Positions 1 through 9,729 of a DNA stretch of 64,000 nucleotides are shown here, one piece after another. Position numbers and translations under genes: made by a program. The notes under the pieces are model-generated. The model did not search any database, was not told the DNA's origin, and saw nothing but the letters and a program-made list of their open reading frames with translations. Every line of letters begins with the position of its first letter. Within the stretch, counting starts at the first letter, position 1. The stretch comes from Bradyrhizobium nivariense (GTDB lineage Bacteria; Pseudomonadota; Alphaproteobacteria; Rhizobiales; Xanthobacteraceae), in contig NZ_JARVWW010000007.1 in NCBI RefSeq assembly GCF_029846715.1, forward strand, positions 62,001-126,000, read 5' to 3'.

Positions 1-2
1 CG

Positions 3-647
3 GCGCGCAGCTATCGGCTGACGCCAGATGCCGATCCCGTTCACCTTCAGGACAATGTGCTGGTCGCGATCGATGCGCGCCGCAAGCTCGACACCGGACT
101 GCCGAGCCTGTGGGCGCATTTCATCGATTTGCTCGATGTCGGGGAGAAAGACCGCGTGGTCCAGATCGGCTGCGGGCTCGGCTATTTCTCGGCAGTGCTG
201 TCGAAGCTCGTGGGCCCAAAGGGCAGGGTGCATGCAATCGAATGCGACGAGCGGCTTGCGGCGCGCGCCGCAACCTATCTTCGCGCCTATCGCAACGTCG
301 CGGTCGTCCATGGTGACGGATGCGAGGACATCGGCGAACCCGCCAACGTGATCATCGTGCATGCCGGTTTTTCGTCTCCGCATCCGCTCTGGCTCCGCTC
401 GCTCCGCCCCCGCGGCCGCCTTCTGGTGCCGCTGACCCAACGGGACCGCGAAGGCGCGGCCCTCAAGATCACGCGCAAGAGCAAGGGGTTCGAAGCCGAG
501 GCGGTGCAGCGGATCCGGATCTTCCCCGGCCAGGGTCGAGGTGTGACCGCGCTCGACGACCGCGTCGCCGATTGGTGGCAGCGGGCGTCGGCCCTGGCCC
601 CGCTGCGCTTTCGCGGCATCGAGCAGGGGCTGCCGTCGGATGGCTAA
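3..647 (+). CDS. PCMT-like SAM-dependent methyltransferase (5' end cut by window)
   Basis: A Rossmann-type methyltransferase of the protein-L-isoaspartate O-methyltransferase (PCMT) class. The glycine-rich SAM-binding motif I reads QIGCGLGYF, followed by an acidic strand end (HAIECDE) and the post-motif segment GRLLVPL. The reading frame is open to the first base of the window without a stop, so the true start lies upstream; the GTG at 57 is only the first possible start seen here. PCMT enzymes repair damaged aspartyl residues, but several relatives of this shape methylate other substrates, so the substrate is not assigned. A 95-bp gap separates it from the next gene on the same strand. Confidence 0.75.
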   Translation, partial: ARSYRLTPDADPVHLQDNVLVAIDARRKLDTGLPSLWAHFIDLLDVGEKDRVVQIGCGLGYFSAVLSKLVGPKGRVHAIECDERLAARAATYLRAYRNVAVVHGDGCEDIGEPANVIIVHAGFSSPHPLWLRSLRPRGRLLVPLTQRDREGAALKITRKSKGFEAEAVQRIRIFPGQGRGVTALDDRVADWWQRASALAPLRFRGIEQGLPSDG

Positions 648-742
648 GGCTTCGTTTCATTTTACCTTGATTGCGAATGTAAGTATCCAACGCGTCTCGA
701 CGCCGCTATGACTGCGGCCTGATCGCCATACGAGCGCGCGCC

Positions 743-1693
743 ATGCATTCTGTTGCCCTGCTGACCGCCAGCTACGCCAAGGATATCGAACGCTTTTCGC
801 TGCTCAGCGAGAGCATCGACACCTGGTTGACGGGCTACACGCGCCATTATGTTCTCGTTAACGATGAGGATTTGCCGCTGTTCGCGCGGTTCGCTTCCGA
901 CAAGCGTGTCATCGTTCCGGCCTCGCGCTATTTGCCGAAATGGCTCCGGGCGCTGCCGCCGGCTCTCCAGTTCATCAGCAAACGGCGCGTCTGGCTCTCG
1001 CTGCTGTCGTCACCCGTCCACGGCTGGCACATCCAGCAGATCCTCAAGATCGCCGGCGTCCTCAACGCACCGGAGCAGCGCGTCTGCATCCTGGATTCGG
1101 ACAATCTGTTCTTCCGCGAATTCGACGTCGGCCAATACGCCGGCGCTGAGAAGACGCCGCTGTTCGTCACCCCGAGGGACATCGGCGCCGATGCGCCCCT
1201 GCACGGCCTGTGGCTGCGCACGGTCGACCAGCTCCTCGGCGTGAAGGACAGGTCCTTCCCCGCGGACGACTATGTCGGCAACGCGCTGGTTTGGGACAAG
1301 GACACCGCGCGCGCGATGACCGACGCGATCAAGTCGGCAACGGGATTGAACTGGGTTCTGGCACTGTGCCGGAAGAAGAAGTTCTCGGAATATTTGCTCT
1401 ATGGCCATTTCGTCGCGAACTCGCCGGCGCATCTGGCGACCCATCAGGTTACGGAAGACAGCATCGCGGTCTCGCATTGGGACGACACGCGCCTCGACCG
1501 TCCCGCCATCGAAGCGATGATGCGCGCCGCGTCGCCCGACCAGGTCGCGCTCTGCATCCAGTCCTATTCGTCGACCTCGATCGACGACATCCGCAACGTG
1601 TTCCGCCTCAGCTCGCGCGATCGTCGCGGTCCGAGCCTTTCGCCCGATCACATGGGCGACGAGGCCGAATTCGAGACGCCGAAGACGCGCTAG
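743..1693 (+). CDS. DUF6492-type glycosyltransferase-like protein
   Basis: A 316-residue protein that resembles the DUF6492 family, distant relatives of GT-A glycosyltransferases. It opens with a short hydrophobic strand and carries a DSD triplet at residues 118-120 (CILDSDNLFF), the place where GT-A folds hold the metal-binding DxD. No signal peptide or membrane segment is visible. The gene sits near a polysaccharide flippase (3130), which fits a role in surface glycan synthesis, although a xylanase gene on the other strand lies between them. The family name is recalled from sequence character, and the acceptor and donor are unknown. A copy of the dispersed palindromic repeat follows the stop codon. 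Confidence 0.6.
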   Translation: MHSVALLTASYAKDIERFSLLSESIDTWLTGYTRHYVLVNDEDLPLFARFASDKRVIVPASRYLPKWLRALPPALQFISKRRVWLSLLSSPVHGWHIQQILKIAGVLNAPEQRVCILDSDNLFFREFDVGQYAGAEKTPLFVTPRDIGADAPLHGLWLRTVDQLLGVKDRSFPADDYVGNALVWDKDTARAMTDAIKSATGLNWVLALCRKKKFSEYLLYGHFVANSPAHLATHQVTEDSIAVSHWDDTRLDRPAIEAMMRAASPDQVALCIQSYSSTSIDDIRNVFRLSSRDRRGPSLSPDHMGDEAEFETPKTR

Positions 1694-1695
1694 AA

Positions 1696-1738
1696 CATGA
1701 TCCGGAAAAGCGTGCAGCGGTTTTCCGAAAAGTTCATG
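1696..1738. repeat. Dispersed REP-like palindrome, copy 1
   Basis: An imperfect inverted repeat with arms around CATGATCCGGAAAA and TTTTCCGAAAAGTTCATG, directly after the stop of the DUF6492 gene. Near-identical copies lie at 32576-32618 and 60953-60995. It is intergenic in all three cases and could fold as an RNA hairpin between the convergent genes here. Confidence 0.85.
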
Positions 1739-1754
1739 CTCAAAATAAAGCCGC

Positions 1755-2822
1755 TTACACGTCTCTCGTGAACTTGCTGATCACGTCCATGAACGGCTTC
1801 GGCTTGAACTCGCCGTCGAGCGGCAGCGGACGGTTCGGCTGCTTGTCGGCGCGGGCAAAAGTGCCGTTGATCCAGCTATAGCGATCCGAGAGGCCCCAGG
1901 TCAGGATCGAGCGCACCGGGCCGCTGGTCGAGATCGCGGTCAAGAGATCATCGACGCGCTTGGCGACCATGGCGTCGCGCTCCGCCGGAGTCCCCGTCAG
2001 CTTCTGGTCGTCGACATCGAGTTCGGTGACGAGCACCTCAAGGCCCCAGGAGCGCAGCTCGGTGACGAATTCGGCAAGCCCATGGGTGTCGATCTCGAGC
2101 TCGGCATGCAGATGCGATTGCAGACCCACGGCGTGCAACGGCACGCCCTGGTCGAGCAGGTCCATGATGAGATTGCGGTACGCCGCGCGCTTCGCAATGA
2201 ACGTGTCCTTCGCCGACTCGATGTCGTATTCGTTGATCGCGAGCTTGATGAAGGGGTCGGCCGCGGCCGCCGTGCGGAACGCCAGCGGAATCCAGCCGCT
2301 GCCCAGGTGCTGGGTCCAGAACGAGTCGCGCCGGTCTTTTGGACTGCGCGGATTGTCCGGGATCGGCTCGTTGACCACGTCCCACGACGTCAGCTTGTCC
2401 TTGTAATAGGAGACGACGGTGCCGATGTGGTCGACATAGGCGCGCTCGACGCCCCTGGCGTCCTTGATCTGCTTGGTCCAGTCCGGAATGTCGTAATACC
2501 AGGCGAGCGCGTGGCCGCGCATCGTCAAATCGTTCTGTCGGGCGAAGTCCAGGATCGCGTCGGCGCGCTCGAACGCAAATGTGTGCGCGTCCGGGCGCAG
2601 CATCGGCCATTTCAGCTCGAGCACCGGCACTACCTGCGTGCAATAGGTGCTGATGGCTTCGCCGAGCCTGGGATCAGCTTGCAGATCCCAGAGCGTGGCA
2701 GCGGCACCAAATCCCGGACGGCGCTGGGCGAGTTTCGACGCCGGCGCTGCGGACGCCGACGCGCCCGCCGCGAATGCTGCGGCGCTGCCGAGGAGAAACT
2801 CGCGTCTGTCCAGCCTGGACAC
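1755..2822 (-). CDS. Tat-exported endo-1,4-beta-xylanase, GH10 family
   Basis: A 355-residue glycoside hydrolase family 10 enzyme predicted to cut internal beta-1,4-xylosidic bonds of xylan outside the cytoplasm. The acid/base glutamate is in WDVVNEPI (E152) and the nucleophile in VTELDV (E268). The Tat motif DRREFLLG followed by an alanine-rich stretch begins at residue 5. The GTG at 2822 is chosen because it places the twin-arginine signal at the N-terminus and has an AAGGA ribosome-binding site 8 bases upstream; an in-frame ATG at 2915 would add 31 arginine-rich residues. Xylanases of this kind are found in plant-associated rhizobia and could loosen plant wall polymers. Confidence 0.9.
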   Translation of the reverse strand: MSRLDRREFLLGSAAAFAAGASASAAPASKLAQRRPGFGAAATLWDLQADPRLGEAISTYCTQVVPVLELKWPMLRPDAHTFAFERADAILDFARQNDLTMRGHALAWYYDIPDWTKQIKDARGVERAYVDHIGTVVSYYKDKLTSWDVVNEPIPDNPRSPKDRRDSFWTQHLGSGWIPLAFRTAAAADPFIKLAINEYDIESAKDTFIAKRAAYRNLIMDLLDQGVPLHAVGLQSHLHAELEIDTHGLAEFVTELRSWGLEVLVTELDVDDQKLTGTPAERDAMVAKRVDDLLTAISTSGPVRSILTWGLSDRYSWINGTFARADKQPNRPLPLDGEFKPKPFMDVISKFTRDV

Positions 2823-3129
2823 GGCATTCCTTATCGAACCAACGCGCCATCGTACCAAGCGGCGCCTTGCAACGCCGGGGTTTTGCATCGTTGGGTTAAC
2901 TTTGCCATCCGCCAATCATGGTTCCTTTCGGTGATCGCGCCCTCCCGCTCAGGGGAAGGCAAATTTAACGCTAACGCGCGAAAGCGGCCTCAAAGCTGCA
3001 TTCGCCGCCCGATCTCCAGACTTATGTGACACTCTTGAGCGATGCTGCGGCGCAGTTTGTTCGCCCCGCCATGGTCCCATTGATGAACGGCCGTCACACT
3101 CGCAACAATGTTGCCGGTCCCGTGCTCGC

Positions 3130-4566
3130 ATGCTGAACCGCCATTTCTCGATTTATCTCGTCGCCTACATCTTGCCTGCGGCCGTGGGCTTCTTTGCCGT
3201 CACGGCCTACACGCGGCTGCTGACGCCGGCGGAGTACGGCGTCTATGTCGTCGGCATCAGCCTGGCCGGCATTCTGGGCGCGATCTTCTTCGCCTGGATC
3301 AAGCTGTCGGTGTCGCGCTATCAGGCGATGTCGGCCGAGGTGGATTTTCGCGGCACGGCGATGGTCGCCTTCGCGCTGACGGTCGCGGTTCTCTGCGCCA
3401 CCACCCCGCTGGTCTTCCTGTTCCGCAGCGATCTCAGCGTCGGGCTGCTGCTCGCCAGCATGTTCGTCGCGATCATGGCGAATGCCGTCGATGTCGGCCA
3501 GGAGTTCGAGCGCGCCAAATTGCGCCCATACAGATTCGCGGCGATCTCGATCGTGCGCAGCGTGTCGAGCGTTGGCTTTGGCCTGCTCGGCATCTGGCTC
3601 GGCTGGGGTGGATTGGGGCTGCTTGCCGCATTCGGCCTGGGTTCGCTCACCGGGATCATCCTGAACCTCGTCGGTGACCGCACCAGGATCGCGCGCTTCC
3701 AGCGCAGCCAGTTCATGCAACTCGCGCGCTACGGCCTGCCGCTGACGCTGGCCGGATTGTCCGTTGCGGTCTACTCCGCCTGCGACCGGCTCATTGTGGC
3801 TTATTTGCTCGGCAAGGACGCCGCCGGCATCTTTGGCGTCGCCGCCGATCTGCCGCGCCAGTTCATGGTCATGATCGCCTCCAGCGTCGCCGCGGCGACC
3901 GTGCCGCTGGTATTCCGGTCATTGTCGGAGAACAACAACGAGACGACGCGGGAGCGGTTGAGCGAGAGCCTCGAGCTGCTGCTCGTCGTGGTCGCGCCCG
4001 TCGCCGTCTGGCTGGCGCTCGCCGCCGACCAGGTCGCCGGCACGCTCGTCGGCGTCGACTTCCGCGCCGGCGTTTCGGCGCTGCTGCCGACCCTGGTGCT
4101 CGCCCGCTTCTTCGGCATCGCCAATCAGTTCTACGTGCAGATCAGCTTCCAGCTCGCCGAGCGGCCGTTCATGCTGGCGGCGCAGTCGTTCCTGACGCTG
4201 GTCGTCAGCGTGGCGCTGATGTTCGCGCTGGTGGCCGGCCATGGCCTCTACGGCGCGGCGCTGGCGACGCTCGCGACCGAGGCGATCGGCTTCCTCGTTG
4301 CCGTCGTCCTGATGCACCGTGCCCACCCGGTCCCGTTCGACCTCCACCGCCTCGCCGGCGTTGCCGTCTCCGCCGCGGCGATGGCGGCTGCCATTCTCGT
4401 TGCTCGATCGCAGGTCAATGGCTCCGGCCCCGTCCCGCTCATCGTCGTGAGCCTCGCCGGCGGGCTCGCTTATGCCGCCGCCGCCTGGTTGCTGAACGTC
4501 GCAAATGCCCGGACCCTGTCGCTGCGTTTCCTGCGAACCTTCAACCGCAAGGCGCTGGGCGTCTAG
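3130..4566 (+). CDS. Polysaccharide flippase (MOP superfamily, Wzx-like)
   Basis: A 478-residue integral membrane protein with about twelve to fourteen hydrophobic helices spread over its full length, starting at residue 8. Its length and helix pattern match O-antigen/exopolysaccharide repeat-unit translocases (Wzx/MATE-like, MOP superfamily), which flip lipid-linked sugars to the periplasmic face. No glycosyltransferase or polymerase genes flank it, so the exported glycan is unknown. It is divergent from the xylanase gene, leaving about 300 bp for both promoters. Confidence 0.8.
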   Translation: MLNRHFSIYLVAYILPAAVGFFAVTAYTRLLTPAEYGVYVVGISLAGILGAIFFAWIKLSVSRYQAMSAEVDFRGTAMVAFALTVAVLCATTPLVFLFRSDLSVGLLLASMFVAIMANAVDVGQEFERAKLRPYRFAAISIVRSVSSVGFGLLGIWLGWGGLGLLAAFGLGSLTGIILNLVGDRTRIARFQRSQFMQLARYGLPLTLAGLSVAVYSACDRLIVAYLLGKDAAGIFGVAADLPRQFMVMIASSVAAATVPLVFRSLSENNNETTRERLSESLELLLVVVAPVAVWLALAADQVAGTLVGVDFRAGVSALLPTLVLARFFGIANQFYVQISFQLAERPFMLAAQSFLTLVVSVALMFALVAGHGLYGAALATLATEAIGFLVAVVLMHRAHPVPFDLHRLAGVAVSAAAMAAAILVARSQVNGSGPVPLIVVSLAGGLAYAAAAWLLNVANARTLSLRFLRTFNRKALGV

Positions 4567-4847
4567 CATGCGTCCGTCGGGGGGCCTCGCCGTCCGACGT
4601 CAGGCCCTGGCCGCTGCGTCACCGAACCCGGACATTCTGCCGCAGCGATAGACCACCAGCTTCGGGCCAGCTTCGGCCGCACGCCGCCCTTCCGCCTGCG
4701 CCGACCGTCGTATATGAGAGATTTATCGCCGGAACGTGCCGAATGTCGCCACAGACGGAACGTAAGGCGGCTGCGATTTCTTAATGCAAAGATCGCAATC
4801 TGACACGTGATCGACACAAGCGGACCGGCATTTCGACCGAGGATGGC

Positions 4848-6404
4848 ATGAAAAACCTGATGACAACGGCGCATTCCACCATGACGATGCGGCGTTGGGG
4901 GCCTCCCGGAATTGTGACGCTGGCCGCGATGGTCGCTTTGGCGGTGGCGGCCCCGGCCACCGCGGCCAAGCAGGCGCGCCAGCCGGCCGAAGCGGTGGCG
5001 CCACGCGAGGCGGGCGAGCCGATCATGGCGATCGTGTCGATCAAGAGCCAGCAGGTCACCTTCTACGACCCCGACGGCTGGATTTTTCGCGCGCCGGTCT
5101 CCACCGGAACCACGGGACGCGAGACGCCGGCCGGCGTCTTCGCCGTCGTCGAAAAGGACAAAGACCACCACTCGACCATGTATGACGATGCCTGGATGCC
5201 GAACATGCAGCGCATCACCTGGAACGGCATCGCGCTGCATGGCGGGCCGCTGCCCGGCTATGCCGCTTCGCATGGCTGCGTGCGCATGCCGTTCGGCTTT
5301 GCGGAGGGCCTGTTCGACAAGACGAACATCGGGATGCGGGTGATCATCTCGCCGAACGATGCGGCCCCGGTCGATTTCTCCCACCCCGCGCTGTTCATGC
5401 CGAAGCGGGAGGCCATTGAGGCGGCGCCGCACCGTATCGACAGGCTCTCCGGCGAGGCGGAGGAGGCCACCCGCGCGGCCGACGAGACCAAGAAGGCGGC
5501 GGCAGCGGCGGCGAAAGAGGCCGCCTCGCTCCCCGCTTCGCTGCGCAAGCTGGAACAGCAAAAGGCCCGCGCCGACGCCGAGCTCGCCTTCGCCGACAAA
5601 CAGCTCGCGGCCGCAAAGACCGATGAGGCCCGGGTCAAGGCCGAGGAGCTGAAGCAGAAGGTGGCCACCAAGGCGGCGGACGCGGCGAGCCAGCTCGACG
5701 CCGCCAAGGCCGCCGCGCAGCCGAAGCGCGACGCCGTCGCTGCCACCAAGGAGGCCGCCAAGGCCGCAGCGACCAGGAAGGCCGATGCCGTGAAGACAGC
5801 GACCGACGCAAGGCTCGCGCTCGAGCCGGTCTCGGTCTACATCAGCCGCGCGACGCAGAAACTCTACGTGCGGCGGAACACGCACAAGCCGGCACCGGAC
5901 GGCGGCGGCGAGGTGTTCGACACCAGCATCGAGGTTCCCGTCGCGATCCGCAATCCCGACCAGCCGCTCGGCACGCATGTTTTCACCGCGATGGCGAAAA
6001 ACGACACCGGCCTGCGCTGGAGCGTGGTCACGATCGAAAATAGCGACGACGCCAAGGACGCGCTCGACCGCATCACCATCCCTCAGGAGGTATGGGATCG
6101 CATCGGGCCGACCGCATTGCCGCGCTCGTCGATCATCATCTCGGACGAGCCGCTGAGTGCGGAAACCAACTACCGCACCGAGTTCGTTGCAGTGCTGAGC
6201 AACCAGCCCCAGGGCGGTTTCATCACGCGCAAGCCGACCGCGCCTCCCATGGCGATGGCGAGCGATGACAGCTGGGACAATGGCGGTAACGGCTTCGGCT
6301 TCTTCTTCCAGCGCGATCCGAACCCGCAGCCCATCAATCCGCGCCGGCGCGGCCAGTATCAATATTATCAGCCGGCGCAGCCGATGCAGCGGGGCTTCTG
6401 GTAG
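4848..6404 (+). CDS. L,D-transpeptidase (YkuD) with coiled coil and second YkuD-like half
   Basis: A 518-residue exported protein with a signal sequence near residues 15-40. The L,D-transpeptidase domain (about 60-165) contains the conserved HGG (131-133) and the catalytic SHGCVRMP with Cys144; such enzymes form 3-3 peptidoglycan cross-links or attach proteins to the wall. An Ala/Lys/Glu-rich coiled coil follows (about 185-320). The segment from VYISRATQKLYVRR onward resembles the start of another YkuD domain but lacks a SHGC motif, so it is probably a non-catalytic duplicate. The C-terminus is rich in Gln, Tyr and Pro. It is monocistronic with no obvious partners, and an ATG at residue 12 or 14 is an alternative start. 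Confidence 0.85.
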   Translation: MKNLMTTAHSTMTMRRWGPPGIVTLAAMVALAVAAPATAAKQARQPAEAVAPREAGEPIMAIVSIKSQQVTFYDPDGWIFRAPVSTGTTGRETPAGVFAVVEKDKDHHSTMYDDAWMPNMQRITWNGIALHGGPLPGYAASHGCVRMPFGFAEGLFDKTNIGMRVIISPNDAAPVDFSHPALFMPKREAIEAAPHRIDRLSGEAEEATRAADETKKAAAAAAKEAASLPASLRKLEQQKARADAELAFADKQLAAAKTDEARVKAEELKQKVATKAADAASQLDAAKAAAQPKRDAVAATKEAAKAAATRKADAVKTATDARLALEPVSVYISRATQKLYVRRNTHKPAPDGGGEVFDTSIEVPVAIRNPDQPLGTHVFTAMAKNDTGLRWSVVTIENSDDAKDALDRITIPQEVWDRIGPTALPRSSIIISDEPLSAETNYRTEFVAVLSNQPQGGFITRKPTAPPMAMASDDSWDNGGNGFGFFFQRDPNPQPINPRRRGQYQYYQPAQPMQRGFW

Positions 6405-6428
6405 GAGGCGGCAGATCGAAGCCCGCAA

Positions 6429-7241
6429 TTACCGACGTGCTTCGATCACGATAGCCTGGATCTTGCCTTCGATCGATCCGGACCCATGGCGCGTTCGGAT
6501 CGCCTCGGCAACGATGTCGGTTGCAGCCTGAAGCTTGCTGGCATCCCTTGCCTCGATCTCGCTGCGCAGCGGCGTGCCCTGGCAGAGCGCGATCGCGACG
6601 TATTCGGGCGACGGCGCGCGGCTTATTTCAGATCGCGTTTCGATCGATATGTCACGGAAGCCTGCGCGTTCGAGGTCGGTTCTGATGACGGCCTTGTCGT
6701 GATAGCCGTGCGGCGTCCGCGCCATGAAACGGGGCGGGTCGTCGGGAAACAGCTTTTCGAGCGCCACCGTCGCTTCATGCGTCAGCACATTGTCCTCGAT
6801 GCGATCCCAGACGTTGAACACGAACGTGCCATCGCCCTTCAGGACGCGCTTCACTTCCCCGTAAGCCTTGACACGGTCCGGAAAGAACATGGCGCCGAAC
6901 TGGCAGCAGACCACGTCGAAGGCGGCATCGTCGAAGGGCAGGGCCGACCCGTCGGCCTGGCGCCATGAGATGCGATTGTCGTCTGCCTGACGCTGCGCCG
7001 CGACCGCGAGCATCGGCTCGTTGAGGTCGGTCGCGACATAACGGACGTCGCGCGGCAGTGCCGCCGCCACGGCGCGCGTCACTGCGCCCGTGCCTGCCGC
7101 GATCTCGAGCAGCATGGCGGGAGACAGGGCCGCGACACGTCTTGCGATGTCGTCGGCGTAAACGGCGAAGATCAGCGGGACGAGATATTCGTCGTAGAGT
7201 TTTGGGATCGAGCCGGCGAAAACCTTGTCAGTGTTGGACAT
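6429..7241 (-). CDS. Class I SAM-dependent methyltransferase (UbiE/type 11-like)
   Basis: A 270-residue methyltransferase. Motif I is LLEIAAGTGAVTRAV, followed by the acidic ATDLNEPML strand and the post-I motifs CCQFGAMFFPD and VKRVLKGDGTFVFNVWD, as in methyltransferase type 11 enzymes. The substrate cannot be read from sequence. It is convergent with the L,D-transpeptidase gene, with only 24 bp between stops. It lies downstream of the buf operon on the same strand but 234 bp away, so it is probably transcribed separately. Confidence 0.8.
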   Translation of the reverse strand: MSNTDKVFAGSIPKLYDEYLVPLIFAVYADDIARRVAALSPAMLLEIAAGTGAVTRAVAAALPRDVRYVATDLNEPMLAVAAQRQADDNRISWRQADGSALPFDDAAFDVVCCQFGAMFFPDRVKAYGEVKRVLKGDGTFVFNVWDRIEDNVLTHEATVALEKLFPDDPPRFMARTPHGYHDKAVIRTDLERAGFRDISIETRSEISRAPSPEYVAIALCQGTPLRSEIEARDASKLQAATDIVAEAIRTRHGSGSIEGKIQAIVIEARR

Positions 7242-7475
7242 GCTTGCCTCGCTCCTCCAGCGTCATCGGCTCGTAGCGACTGCCGTTGAAGATGCTGAGC
7301 CGGCTTTCGACGCCGCTTGAACCGGCGTAGCAGCCGTAGCTCAGGGAGCGGACCGCCGCACGTGCGGGATCGGCGGACGTCAATGAGAATATCCGACCGG
7401 TGCCGCAATACAATTTCTATTTGGTGCTGGCCCGCGCTTCTCCTCGTCGCGGCAGGGTATAAAGGCCGACCGCCC

Positions 7476-7985
7476 CTATCGTTCGGGCGAAAGCGTCCGG
7501 CCGATCAGGTGGTCGAGCGAGACGCGTCCCGGCCCGTAGGCCATGATGCCGAGCGCCATCGCCGCCCAGGTGATGTGGATCGGCCAGCCGTCAGGCACAG
7601 TCAGCTCTACGATGACAGTCATGAACAGCAGTCCGAGCGCAGCAAACCGTGTGCCGAGGCCGAGGATCAGCAGAATCGGAAACGTGATCTCGCCGCACCC
7701 GGACAGGAAAGCCATCACCGTCGGCGCGGGATAATGATAGGGGCCGCCCGGCAGATGCAGCATAAATTCGTCGGTGAACAGCGTCACCGCGGTGTCGTTC
7801 AGCTTGAGGAAGCCGCCCCATTTCAGAATGCCGGAGCGCCAGAACGGCACAGCCAGCGCGACGCGCAGCACGAGCTGGACGATCGACGGCGATGCGATGG
7901 TTTGCACCAGATCATTGGCTCTCTCGATGAGCAGCCTGACGGTCGGCAGGTTTCCGCCTGCTGACAGGCGTTGATCCGCGATCAT
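7476..7985 (-). CDS. bufD: DoxX-family membrane protein, BufD-like last gene of the bufferin operon
   Basis: A 169-residue DoxX-family membrane protein with four hydrophobic helices and the family signature RVALAVPFWRSGILKWGG near the N-terminus. Its start overlaps the stop of the upstream DUF2063 gene by 4 bp, which suggests translational coupling. In the bufferin operons described in Caulobacter a DoxX protein accompanies the precursor and its modification proteins. The symbol follows that gene order, and the molecular role of the DoxX component is not established here. Confidence 0.8.
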   Translation of the reverse strand: MIADQRLSAGGNLPTVRLLIERANDLVQTIASPSIVQLVLRVALAVPFWRSGILKWGGFLKLNDTAVTLFTDEFMLHLPGGPYHYPAPTVMAFLSGCGEITFPILLILGLGTRFAALGLLFMTVIVELTVPDGWPIHITWAAMALGIMAYGPGRVSLDHLIGRTLSPER

Positions 7986-8764
7986 TGTGGGTCTCCAAAG
8001 GCAATTGAGGTGAATGCGCCGGCCTCGATCAGGCCGGAAATATTCGAGGCGATGTCGAAATCGGGCGAGGTTTCCAGCGCTGACGCAGCGGCCTCGCCGA
8101 GCGGCCGGCCCGACATCAGACTGGTCGCGAAGACCCCGCCGCCCGGTGGAAGGTGCCGGACGGTGACGTCGAATTCTGCGCGCGTGATCAGTGCGTCTTC
8201 CGGCGTGGATGCGTCAATGCGTTCGAAGGGCGCCGTATCGCGGTTGGCGGCAAAGATGGTCACCGCCGAGAATTGCGACCGCACGACGCGCGCCGCCGGG
8301 TGAGGGGTGAAAACGAGATCGCCCAGCCGGTCCGGCGCCACTGCCGAAAGCCGTGCCGGCGCGAGCGGCGCGGCGTCGCGTGCGTGATAGGCATCGAGCC
8401 AGGCCCGCTCGATGCGGGCGACGTCGGCGAGCCAGGGCAGCGGCCGCGCATGTTCGTAGGCCTCGATGAAAGTTGGAAAGTCGCGGCCATAGTCGAACAG
8501 CAGCGGTGAGATCGGCGGCGTCTGGCGAACATGGAAGCGCGCCATGGCGCGGAAGAAGTCGGGGCCGGTGATGCGCTGTACCGCCGGATAGATCGCGGCG
8601 AGCGCGTCGATCAGGCTGACAGTGACGTTGTTGCGGTAGACGGCGTAGCGTTTTCCGCCCGCCTTGCCGTTAGGCCCGGTCACCGCCGCAGGCACACCGC
8701 GCGCTGGATCAAGCAGTGCCGGTGCGAAGGTCGCGGCAAAGGACAGATCCTGCTCACGCGGCAT
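7982..8764 (-). CDS. bufC: DUF2063 / BufC-like partner protein of the MNIO enzyme
   Basis: A 260-residue member of the DUF2063 family, annotated in databases as a putative DNA-binding domain but now seen as the RiPP-recognition partner of multinuclear iron oxygenases. The N-terminal motif [17 protein letters not shown] and the following [13 protein letters not shown] are typical of the family. It overlaps the DUF692 gene by 11 bp and the DoxX gene by 4 bp. By analogy it would bring the BufA leader to BufB. The assignment rests on family resemblance and complete operon context. Confidence 0.85.
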   Translation of the reverse strand: MPREQDLSFAATFAPALLDPARGVPAAVTGPNGKAGGKRYAVYRNNVTVSLIDALAAIYPAVQRITGPDFFRAMARFHVRQTPPISPLLFDYGRDFPTFIEAYEHARPLPWLADVARIERAWLDAYHARDAAPLAPARLSAVAPDRLGDLVFTPHPAARVVRSQFSAVTIFAANRDTAPFERIDASTPEDALITRAEFDVTVRHLPPGGGVFATSLMSGRPLGEAAASALETSPDFDIASNISGLIEAGAFTSIAFGDPQ

Positions 8765-9671
8765 GACGGTCTCCCGTCGGCGCGGGCTGATCGCAGCGAT
8801 CGAGGATCGTCTGCGCGGCGGCGGCTTCCGCCTGCAGGACCGGCCAGTCCGGAACGTTGCTGTCCCACTCGATCAGCGTCGGCACGGCGCCGTGGCGCCG
8901 GACGACGATCTCGTAGAGCTTCCACACGGCGTCCGCGACCGGGCCGTCATGGCTGTCGATCAGCAGCAGATCGCCTTCGTCGTCGGTCTGCTCGGCGTGG
9001 CCGGCGAGGTGGATTTCCCCGACGCGGGACAGAGGAAAGTTCACGAGGTAGTCCAGCGCCGAGAAACCGTGATTGGTCGCGGACACGAACACGTTGTTGA
9101 TGTCGAGCAGCAGGCCGCAGCCGGTACGCTCGACGATGCCGCGAATGAAATCAGTCTCGCTCATCGAGGACTCGCGGAAAGCGAGGTAAGTCGACGGGTT
9201 CTCCAGCAGCAATGGACGGCGGATCGCGTCCTGCACCTGGTCGATGTGGTCGCAGACGCACGCCAGTGTTGCTTCGGTATAGGGCAGCGGCAGGAGATCG
9301 TTGAAGAAGCTGGTCTCATGCGTCGACCAGGCGAGATGTTCGGAGACGAGCGCGGGCTGATAGCGTGCGACGAGGCTGCGGAAGCGTGCGAGATGCGCCT
9401 TGTCGAGCGGCTGAGGCCCGCCGATCGACATGCAGACGCCGTGCAGCGACAGCGGATGGTCGCGGCGGATCTCCTCCAGTGCGCGATGCGGCGGCCCGCC
9501 TGCGCCCATGTAGTTCTCGGCGTGAACCTCGAAGAAGCCGGCTTGCGGGCCGGCCTCCAGTATGGCCGGAAGATGCTCTGGCTTGAAGCTGGTTCCGGCA
9601 ACGCCGCCGATCGGACGTGAAAAGCGTAGCGGCACGGCCGGCACGGCGGCTGGCTTGATAGCCGTGATCAT
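8754..9671 (-). CDS. bufB: DUF692 multinuclear non-heme iron oxygenase, BufB-like
   Basis: A 305-residue TIM-barrel protein of the DUF692 (MNIO, MbnB-like) family, which modifies cysteines in precursor peptides, for example to thiooxazoles. Visible family motifs with metal-ligand residues are [36 protein letters not shown] and GEIHLAGH. The start at 9671 gives MITAIKP and the usual length; the longer open frame upstream is arginine/proline-rich and overlaps the precursor gene, so it is rejected. The gene lies between the precursor and the DUF2063 partner, an arrangement known from bufferin loci. Confidence 0.9.
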   Translation of the reverse strand: MITAIKPAAVPAVPLRFSRPIGGVAGTSFKPEHLPAILEAGPQAGFFEVHAENYMGAGGPPHRALEEIRRDHPLSLHGVCMSIGGPQPLDKAHLARFRSLVARYQPALVSEHLAWSTHETSFFNDLLPLPYTEATLACVCDHIDQVQDAIRRPLLLENPSTYLAFRESSMSETDFIRGIVERTGCGLLLDINNVFVSATNHGFSALDYLVNFPLSRVGEIHLAGHAEQTDDEGDLLLIDSHDGPVADAVWKLYEIVVRRHGAVPTLIEWDSNVPDWPVLQAEAAAAQTILDRCDQPAPTGDRHAA

Positions 9672-9729
9672 GGTGCTTCTCCGCTTCTCCGCTTTCGATC
9701 TGTCGACGGGGTGTGTCGGTCGGCCGGCG

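Noticed and set aside
4563..6428. 621-residue open frame on the minus strand opposite the L,D-transpeptidase
   Set aside because: Arginine/glycine-rich antisense shadow of a high-GC gene; the plus-strand frame carries the catalytic motifs.
7228..7413. 61-residue minus-strand frame ahead of the methyltransferase gene
   Set aside because: The end (SRYEPMTLEERGKHVQH) looks mildly protein-like and it overlaps the next start, but no ribosome-binding site or family was found; left out as unsupported.
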